Below, piece by piece: positions 58,892 to 64,000 of a stretch of 64,000 nucleotides of DNA. Source of the DNA: CAYUWG01 sp964448285 (lineage in GTDB: Bacteria; Bacteroidota; Ignavibacteria; SZUA-365); NCBI GenBank assembly GCA_964448285.1, contig CAYUWG010000008.1, positions 1-64,000 of the forward strand, given 5' to 3'. The translations under genes were made by a program, and so were the position numbers. Position 1 is the first letter of the stretch, and each line of letters opens with the position of its first letter. The notes beneath the pieces are model-generated. The model did not search any database, was not told the DNA's origin, and saw only the letters and a program-made list of their open reading frames with translations.

Positions 58892-59995
58892 TCATCGTTT
58901 TTCACTTCCTGAATGTATTTCCAATAGACTCTTTCTATGAAGAATACCAAAGCGTTGCCAAGCATATATATAGTCTCCAACAACTTCTATTCTAGCAATC
59001 TCATCAACTTGAATACCTGAGTCCGATTCTGTTCCAACTGGAATCCAGCTTTTGCCGCTGTTTGTTGAAACAAATACTCCAATATTGGTGCCACAGAATA
59101 TGTAAATTCCGAATGTCGCAATCGAGCTTACAAACGCAACCCTGTCGGATAATCCTATAGAACATCTAACCCAACTCTCTCCATTGTCGGAAGATATGTA
59201 TAATCCATCATTGGTTCCAGCAAAAAGCACGTTTCCCAATGCAGCCAGTGAATTAATCATCCGGTTATATAGTCCGGAATTAACTCCAATCCAGTTTTTT
59301 CCACCATCCCTGGATAAGAATATCCCATTGTCCGCTCCGACAAATATAAGATTTTCGCACCTAAGGACAGTGTTGACTCTACTGCTATACTCCTTCAATG
59401 TGCCAAATCCTTCGTCACCAGAAAAGAATACAACGCGTTTCTCGTCCCATCTTTTAATATCATCTTTTACCGCCATATACAATCTTCCTTCATATGTGAC
59501 AGCATATATTTCATTATTGAATACATATATGTGCCGTATACCGCTTTTGGAGAGCACGCTATCTGGAGATATATTGGATGGAGTAGTTCGTTCTCGCTCT
59601 GAGGACATATTTACGCTGATCGAATAACTGATAGCTTGCCACCAGTTCCATCCCCTGTCTAAAGAGATAAACAGACCCTTCTGTGTTCCGCAAATCAAAA
59701 TCGAATCTATCGTGATAAACCGTGTAATACCTACATTGGTAGGTAATTTTCCGCCGTATTTCCATTCTGAAAGAAAACCTGGTTGGCTTGGAATTGAGGG
59801 TGCGCCATTTTCATTCGCAGCGAATATTCCATGAGAATGAGCAACCACCAACAACCTACCGGATTGCCGAATATCAACGATAGGCCCACCCCGTGCCATA
59901 GTCAACTGCCATTGCGAAATTGCTTTCGAATATGGTGCAGTGAATACGATTGCGGCAATTATAACTGCTGGTTTTACTGCTAATCTACAATACAT
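58892..59995 (-). CDS. Secreted BNR/YCF48-like beta-propeller protein
   Basis: A 367-residue AT-rich gene. A signal peptide (VIIAAIVFTAPYSKAISQ) precedes propeller repeats: GLFISLDRGWNWWQ, GIFLSRDGGKNWIG, GLYISSDNGESWVR, GVFVSTNSGKSWIP. The composition and lack of a T9SS tail separate it from the other propellers in the window. Its start overlaps the 3' end of the integrase gene by 11 bases. It may be a cargo gene of the island or a displaced host gene; I cannot tell. Confidence 0.78.
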   Translation of the reverse strand: MYCRLAVKPAVIIAAIVFTAPYSKAISQWQLTMARGGPIVDIRQSGRLLVVAHSHGIFAANENGAPSIPSQPGFLSEWKYGGKLPTNVGITRFITIDSILICGTQKGLFISLDRGWNWWQAISYSISVNMSSERERTTPSNISPDSVLSKSGIRHIYVFNNEIYAVTYEGRLYMAVKDDIKRWDEKRVVFFSGDEGFGTLKEYSSRVNTVLRCENLIFVGADNGIFLSRDGGKNWIGVNSGLYNRMINSLAALGNVLFAGTNDGLYISSDNGESWVRCSIGLSDRVAFVSSIATFGIYIFCGTNIGVFVSTNSGKSWIPVGTESDSGIQVDEIARIEVVGDYIYAWQRFGILHRKSLLEIHSGSEKR

Positions 59996-60524
59996 AGTGC
60001 GGTAAATTCTGATTTATTAATTCAATCGGGCTTCGTGCTGCCGAATGCCCCCTGTTAAGTACATGGGTGTAAATCATCGTGGTTTTAATATCGCGGTGGC
60101 CTAAAAGCTCTTGGACAGTCCGAATGTCATAACCGCTTTCGAGCAAGTGTGTCGCGAACGAATGCCGGAACGTGTGACAGGTTACCCTCTTCGTCATGCC
60201 TGCTTTCATTGCGGCGATCCGCGCGCGAATGAGTTCGCACAGATCACCGACCGCTAGTCCGATAACGTTGCGATACAAAAAGAGTAGAGCAGAGAGAGCT
60301 TGATTCTGTGTCGAAGCGCTTACTTTTTCCTCAACAGCAAGATGTGTCAGAAAAGCATTGATCTCAGGTTCCGACATCTCTTGCGGATGGCGCACATCAT
60401 TGAAATGAACGTAGCGTTTCACCAAAAAGCAGTACACCTCCTCCGTACGATGGCTGTAATGTCGAACCTGCAATGCTTCATGCATTTGCATCATCAGCTT
60501 TGGTCGCTTCGCTTGGGTCGTCAT
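59985..60524 (-). pseudogene. Integron-type tyrosine recombinase with large internal deletion
   Basis: A 179-residue frame. Residues 1-92 resemble the SAM-like N-terminal domain of integron integrases (HYSHRTEEVYCFLVKRYVHF, STQNQALSALLFLYRNVIG). Residues from about 115 match the C-terminal catalytic part (VTCHTFRHSFATHLLESGYD, IRTVQELLGHRDIKTTMIYT, HVLNRGHSAARSPIEL) with the HxxR, His and Tyr residues. About 150-200 residues between them are missing, including the first catalytic Arg and the Lys. The protein cannot be active in recombination. The frame is open, so the deletion was in frame. Upstream lie an 85-bp spacer and an ettA tail copy. Confidence 0.82.
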
Positions 60525-60766
60525 ATTGCTATTGTTGTCGCAAGATTACTTGGCGCAACGATAGGGAATCAAAGAGTCAATGTCAAGAAATACCCGAAAA
60601 AACTTTCTTACTCACTTCATCTCGCACTTTCTCGCCTTCGAAGGCGACAGTCAGGTGCGCTGGTTCATCGGCAACTACGCGATGTATGAGAAAGACCGCA
60701 AGCAGCGTTTAGGCATCGAAGCGGACCGTCGGGTTCGCCCTGCTTTAAGTCGGCACGGCGCGGTCG
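60525..60766. other. Spacer upstream of integrase, joined to ettA tail
   Basis: The 85-95 bases from 60525 to about 60620 are repeated almost unchanged at 56006-56100 and 62846-62941, always between the integrase start and an ettA tail. This is where attI would lie, but I cannot identify its boxes. Beyond the tail (60729-60766) nothing is recognisable. Confidence 0.6.
60621..60728 (+). repeat. ettA 3'-end copy 5
   Basis: Matches the ettA tail from the ILAFEGDSQ codons to GIEAD, then breaks off. It has one coding change (RWFIGNY) and silent changes (AGT, CAG CGT TTA). Confidence 0.88.
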
Positions 60767-61386
60767 CTATTCACGGGGCCACTTCCGGAGCGCTGCTTCA
60801 AAGCAGACATTGAGGAACTGCTCCACGATATCGATCACTGCAACGACGAGCTTTGAATCAGCGAGTAGGGCGTCCACGACAACTGGACCCAAGGCTTTCC
60901 GCCGAATGAACGACTGGACCGCTCCTTTACCAGCGAAGTCAGCGAGTTGACCGCCGTTGTGAACAAGGCAGTTACGAACCTCAACAACACCCCGGACATC
61001 TTCGAGCAACTTTGACGGAAGGGCCAGGTCCATCCGGGCGACCTTCTGAGCATAGACAAGGAAGCGATCGAGCCACGAACCCCGCAGCTCGCGGAGGGAC
61101 AGCTGTAGGTTCTCGGCATCACGAAGGCTCTGCGCGAAGTCTCTGAGATCTCGCTCAAGGAGACCAACTGTGACGACAATCACCGAGCTGTAGAGAATGC
61201 TGGGAAACGGCTCCTCGTAGAGGTAGGAATCCTCGTTCCCGAAGGCATCGTGCTTCCCAACCAAGCGCGTCGCTGATTCCGCGAGGAACTCCTCGACCGT
61301 GGTCAGATAGGCGCGAAGCTCATCAACGTGGATCAAGGCATCAACGGAGCAGCCGAAGAACTGAAGACCGGGTCCGATGCTAGCCA
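60767..61386 (-). CDS. HEPN-domain-like protein
   Basis: A 206-residue, mainly helical protein started at ATG 61386. Near residue 135 it has VRGVVEVRNCLVHNGGQLAD, with R-x4-H (RNCLVH), the catalytic signature of HEPN ribonucleases. HEPN proteins act as toxins or effectors in many antiviral and toxin-antitoxin systems. An attC site lies immediately upstream, at the end of the next cassette. No antitoxin or nucleotidyltransferase partner is adjacent. The reading is by motif and helix pattern. Confidence 0.65.
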
Positions 61387-62147
61387 TGTCCTCTCTTGTG
61401 TCGCCTAACGTTGTGCCGCTCAGCCGCGAGCGGCGGCCCATTGCTTCCGCACTCGCCCGGCGCCCGCCCGCCGCTCGTCTGCTGCAGCGGCGTGTTATGC
61501 TTCCTCTCGGCTTTCTCACCAGCTCTCTCGACGATCTTTAGGATATCGCTGGCGACAACGATTCTTTCGAACGCCGACAGAAAGTCCATGTCGACATCCC
61601 GGTGCGAACAGGGATTCTTGTAGTAGCCGAATGCGCCAGCGACGTATTGACACAGAGCCTCCCTTTCGGCCTTTGGAAGCGCCGGGTCGGTCAAGGGCCC
61701 GTTCTCAGGGTGGAAGGCCCTGCGGATTAGAGTCACGCCAATTTCGTCGGCACTGGACTTGGTCCACTTCCTGATCCCAGTCTCTACCGCCTTAAAGGCC
61801 TTGAGGACGGCACTTTCGTAATCGCCCGAATTCAACATGTGAAGGGAAACCTTGGCTATTCGAGGATGGATGTACATCTCCGGTACGAGTACGTAATCCC
61901 GAACAACGCTCCTAAACTCGCGCTCAAGGAACCTGAACCCGACCTTCGTTGGGTAAAAGGTTTCGTCGCCTTCGTCATCGTACCCACGTTGGTATTGACG
62001 TATATCTATGTGAGTCTCTGGACTAGCTTTGTACTTGACGCGCGAAAAGCGAACCGGCCGATATCCCCCGGCGTTCGCCTCGGCAATGACGTGCTGATAC
62101 TCGATCTTTGCTTCGACTGCGCTCTTGTCCTTTGTCTTCCTCTTCAT
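61380..62147 (-). CDS. TIGR02391-like protein with possible PC4-like N-terminus
   Basis: A 255-residue protein started at ATG 62147. The N-terminal part (PVRFSRVKYKASPETHIDIR, FYPTKVGFRFLEREF) resembles a PC4-type single-strand DNA-binding module. The C-terminal part has the TIGR02391/Ymh pattern: MLNSGDYESAVLKAFKAVET, IRRAFHPENGPLTDP, GAFGYYKNPCSHRDVDM, with a HEPN-like N-x3-H element. The last 35 or so residues, from the His-Asn after AEKAERK onward, are encoded by the attC site at 61402-61499, because there is no stop before it. It is probably a cassette gene whose stop was lost. Confidence 0.65.
   Translation of the reverse strand: MKRKTKDKSAVEAKIEYQHVIAEANAGGYRPVRFSRVKYKASPETHIDIRQYQRGYDDEGDETFYPTKVGFRFLEREFRSVVRDYVLVPEMYIHPRIAKVSLHMLNSGDYESAVLKAFKAVETGIRKWTKSSADEIGVTLIRRAFHPENGPLTDPALPKAEREALCQYVAGAFGYYKNPCSHRDVDMDFLSAFERIVVASDILKIVERAGEKAERKHNTPLQQTSGGRAPGECGSNGPPLAAERHNVRRHKRGHG
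61402..61499 (-). repeat. attC site between two cassettes
   Basis: On the minus strand GCATAAC (61499-61493) to GTTAGGC (61408-61402), enclosing a GC-rich palindrome with CGCCGCTGCAGC on one arm and GAGCGGCACAACG on the other. It follows the cassette gene at 61380-62147 in the same orientation and precedes the HEPN-like gene. Confidence 0.8.
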
Positions 62148-62168
62148 CGCCCATTCTCTCCGCGGTAG

Positions 62169-62246
62169 GCCCAACAATAATTAGGCTGATCCGCATAAAC
62201 CGCCGGTTTCTCGTTTTCTGTCCGCATAAGACTCCATAGAATTATT
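62169..62246. repeat. Conserved AATAATT-type repeat, copy 2
   Basis: GCCCAAC followed by the same element as at 55821 and 62661, to ATTATT at 62246. Here the right side diverges (CTACATAG) and no integrase fragment follows. Confidence 0.6.
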
Positions 62247-62265
62247 CTACATAGTTGTCATGACC

Positions 62266-62311
62266 GGCAGCAAAAAGAGGCGCGAGGTAGGCGCGACGCT
62301 TTTTGCTGTCC
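62266..62311. other. Strong imperfect hairpin
   Basis: GGCAGCAAAAAG (62266-62277) pairs with CTTTTTGCTGTCC (62299-62311) with one bulged base; the loop contains GGCGCG/CGCGCC-type pairing. There is no T run, so a terminator is unlikely. The bulged stem resembles a folded attC. Confidence 0.5.
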
Positions 62312-62359
62312 GTGTTGATGGCGCTGTTAACGTGCATTTGCGCCCAACATCGTTTGAAA

Positions 62360-62488
62360 TGGTGCGGAGGGAAGGAATCGAACCTTCCGCGTTCTCTCTT
62401 GGAAGGAATGTATTTGCTCACACAACCATCTCTCGCTTGGGTTGGAGTTTTTTTCCACCAGGCTCCGCAGGAACGCAGCTCCGCACCA
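62360..62488 (-). other. tRNA-like relic / inverted repeat
   Basis: On the minus strand the end of this stretch reads as the T-arm and acceptor of a tRNA: GGAAGG-TTCGATT-CCTTCC, then CTCCGCA and CCA at 62360. Two candidate 5' acceptor strands TGCGGAG occur (at 62469 and 62485). The anticodon arm and D arm do not fold canonically and the length is too great, so I regard it as a degenerate tRNA, perhaps with a long variable arm. TGGTGCGGAG (62360-62369) and CTCCGCACCA (62479-62488) form a perfect 10-bp inverted repeat. Confidence 0.45.
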
Positions 62489-62660
62489 AACACATGCCAC
62501 GACAAAATGAAGTATGGCGTTTGAGTTTTTCATGATTACCTCCTTCGCAGTTTCAATGAAGCTGTTTACGGAATGGTAGATGTCCAACCCAAACGAGATT
62601 TCGATGTGTGCCTCAATACAAACCTCTTTACCCAAGCTCGTGTGATTCATGGTTGCTGCA

Positions 62661-62746
62661 CGCTAACAATAATTAGGCTGATCCGCATAAACCGCCGGTT
62701 TCTCATTTTCAGTCCGCATAAGACTCCATAGAATTATTTGTTCTTC
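62661..62746. repeat. Conserved AATAATT-type repeat, copy 3
   Basis: CGCTAAC, AATAATT ... AATTATT, GTTCTTC, with the two TCCGCATAA repeats. It begins a block that stays closely similar to 55821-56235 through the integrase fragment, spacer and ettA tail. Confidence 0.62.
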
Positions 62747-62752
62747 TTGGCA

Positions 62753-62845
62753 TCATGCCTCGACCGTTCGATGTATGTAATGTCGGGTTTGCAATTCATC
62801 ATACATTTGCATCATCAGCTTTGGTCGTTTCGTTTGGGTCGTCAT
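62753..62845 (-). pseudogene. 5' fragment of integron-type integrase gene, copy 2
   Basis: The same 30-codon remnant as at 55913, from ATG 62845 to a stop at 62753, with a few silent changes. Confidence 0.75.
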
Positions 62846-62941
62846 GTTGCTATTGTCGTCGCAAGATTACTTGGCGCAACGATAGGGAATCAAAGAGTCA
62901 ATGTCAAGAAATACCCGAAAAAACTTTCTTACTCACTTCAT

Positions 62942-63030
62942 CTCGCACATACTCGCCTTCGAAGGCGACAGTCAGGTGCGCTGGTTTGACGGCAACTACG
63001 CGATGTATGAGAAAGACCGCAAGCAACGAC
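62942..63030 (+). repeat. ettA 3'-end copy 6
   Basis: Matches the ettA tail from the HILAFEG codons to DRKQR, then is cut off. One silent change (TTT) separates it from copy 5 in the RWFDG segment. Confidence 0.88.
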
Positions 63031-63073
63031 TAGTCCGTGCCAGGTGCTGCGGTTTTTATCCGGGTGCTCAACT

Positions 63074-63436
63074 TCATTTATCCGGGATGCGTTCAGAGAT
63101 GCGAATGCGGCCGGGTTGGACAACGATAAAGCAGCCCTCAATCATCGTACGATGTGTATCAATAAATTCCACGACGGTTCGAACCATGGCTCTCCGGGCT
63201 TTGGCCGGAAATCGGATGAAAATGACGCCAGATGATTTGGCAACGCTGGCAAAAACCAGTTGTCCAAAGTCTTTATCTTCAGTCAAAAGAATACGGGATT
63301 CCGCGAGGGTAAGCTCAATGATCGCGTCATCGGTCGCTCCAGGTCTTTCGTCGCAGACCGCAACGACATCGTGACCCATGGTACGTAATGCATGTACAAG
63401 GGAGAAATCGCAGTTCTCATCCGCAAGGAAACGCAT
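63074..63436 (-). CDS. DUF5615 PIN-like toxin
   Basis: A 120-residue protein with the DUF5615 (PIN-like) start RFLADENCDFSLVHALRTMG, the acidic GATDDAIIELTLAE and LLTEDKDFGQLVF. These residues fit the metal-binding site of PIN-type ribonucleases. It follows a DUF433 gene by 15 bases, the usual antitoxin partner. The two form a complete type II-like toxin-antitoxin module. Confidence 0.88.
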   Translation of the reverse strand: MRFLADENCDFSLVHALRTMGHDVVAVCDERPGATDDAIIELTLAESRILLTEDKDFGQLVFASVAKSSGVIFIRFPAKARRAMVRTVVEFIDTHRTMIEGCFIVVQPGRIRISERIPDK

Positions 63437-63451
63437 CCGTCTCGAAACAGT

Positions 63452-63688
63452 CTAATTCGAGGGTCCCAACAAAACAGTTTCCTCATGCGCCAGAGTATCA
63501 GCGGCATACATGGCAGCTGCACGGATATCCTCCGGAGTCAGACCGGGGTATGCGTCAAGGAGATCGTCCTCAGTGGCGCCTTCGCCGAGCTTGCGTAGGA
63601 TAAGCTCCACTGTGATGCGCGTTCCCCGGATCACCGGTTTTCCCAGCATGATCTTGGGATTCATTTCGATTCTGCTTGAGATAGTCAT
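63452..63688 (-). CDS. DUF433 antitoxin
   Basis: A 78-residue protein of the DUF433 family: RIEMNPKIMLGKPVIRGTRI, TVELILRKLGEGATEDDLLD, AYPGLTPEDIRAAAMYAADT. The C-terminal half is a helix-turn-helix. It neutralises and represses the DUF5615 toxin gene downstream. It is preceded by AGGAGGTAAGACA on the coding strand. Confidence 0.9.
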   Translation of the reverse strand: MTISSRIEMNPKIMLGKPVIRGTRITVELILRKLGEGATEDDLLDAYPGLTPEDIRAAAMYAADTLAHEETVLLGPSN

Positions 63689-63797
63689 TGTCTTACCTCC
63701 TGTTTCGAGTATAGTTTAACCAATCACTTCAACAGAACAAAAAGAGAGGGTGTGCGGATAGTCGTTATTGTCCCGTGGTGAACATGCAGGTGTAACA

Positions 63798-63916
63798 GAT
63801 AGTCAGGTGCGCTGGTTCGACGGCAACTACGCCATGTATGAGAAAGACCGAAAGCTGCGCTTAGGCATCGAAGCGAACATTCCGTATCCGATCAGGTATC
63901 GCGCGATGTCAAGTTG
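63798..63916 (+). repeat. ettA 3'-end copy 7
   Basis: Encodes DSQVRWFDGNYAMYEKDRK then LRLGIEANIPYPIRYRAMSS and TGA at 63914-63916. Its last third differs from copy 1 in residues as well as silent sites, so it comes from a more distant ettA allele. A short piece resembling the same region (CATACTCGCCT) recurs at 63933. Confidence 0.88.
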
Positions 63917-63953
63917 AGAGGAAAACATCGCAGACATACTCGCCTCAATCATA

Positions 63954-64000
63954 GTCAGGCACCCGATGGTTTAGGGGCATCGTAACCGTGTACCCAATGC
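63954..64000 (-). CDS. HicB-family antitoxin C-terminus (cut by window edge)
   Basis: The last 15 codons on the minus strand end GYDAPKPSGA and a TGA at 63954-63956. This matches the end of the HicB at 57648 (GYDAPEPSAY). The rest lies outside the window. Confidence 0.55.

Noticed and set aside
62266..62311. Rho-independent terminator
   Set aside because: The stem is strong but no T run follows on either strand and no gene ends there.
62360..62469. A functional tRNA gene
   Set aside because: T-arm and acceptor are good, but no seven-base anticodon loop on a five-pair stem can be drawn and the length is about 110 bases.
49368..63916. CRISPR-like array of ettA tail repeats
   Set aside because: Repeats are coding fragments of variable length (90-390 bp), spacing is 1-5 kb and the intervals contain genes; none of this fits CRISPR.
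63930..63960. An eighth ettA tail copy
   Set aside because: Only about 15-20 bases (CATACTCGCCT region) match; the following similarity is explained by the HicB gene end.

Overview
The window looks like a chromosomal segment of a bacterium of the Bacteroidota/Chlorobi (FCB) side, most likely an Ignavibacteria- or Kapabacteria-like organism. The reasons are the short primary sigma factor of about 287 residues, several secreted proteins ending in a type IX secretion (T9SS) sorting domain with the PNPFNPSTT motif, an S46 dipeptidyl-peptidase, a DUF5686 outer-membrane protein and a two-component sensor with a periplasmic propeller. The taxon is an inference; no rRNA or other marker is present.

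Left part (1-10 kb): a TetR regulator, a GAF/degenerate-GGDEF membrane protein, a degenerate PIN-like gene, two bacterial-microcompartment vertex (EutN/CcmL) genes, rpoD, a repeat-containing T9SS protein and uvrA. At 10.2-12.3 kb lies a small AT-rich island of two minus-strand genes separated by attC-like integron recombination sites; one gene is an HNH protein with two further nuclease-like motifs. From 12.7 to 49 kb the content is mostly ordinary: an NhaC-type antiporter, a POT peptide transporter, a dockerin-like T9SS protein, a surface-protein operon with a 1942-residue protein, DUF5686, Sel1 and YCF48-like proteins, an S46 peptidase, a WalJ-like hydrolase, an unrecognised transglutaminase-like operon, a hybrid propeller histidine kinase, a Tat-dependent GMC oxidoreductase pair, an AbiE toxin-antitoxin pair next to a broken epimerase gene, and a T9SS propeller protein.

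Right part (49.4-64 kb): this is the most unusual region. It starts with ettA (ABC-F ATPase), which carries two in-frame stop codons, one exactly at the catalytic glutamate of the second ATPase domain. The 3' end of ettA then recurs six more times over 13 kb (51649, 56101, 58583, 60621, 62942, 63798). Between the copies sit toxin-antitoxin modules (HicBA, an orphan HicB, a fused toxin-antitoxin, DUF433/DUF5615), PD-(D/E)XK nucleases, a nuclease-kinase-unknown three-gene operon, two HEPN-type proteins, convincing attC sites, and one internally deleted integron-type integrase with two further copies of its 5' end. In two of the copies the ettA stop codon is followed within a few bases by an attC site. 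Most differences between the tail copies fall at third codon positions, so the tails seem to come from several once-functional ettA alleles. I read the region as a decayed, repeatedly rebuilt integron-like defence island anchored on the 3' end of ettA. The repeat structure is seen directly; the mechanism is inferred.
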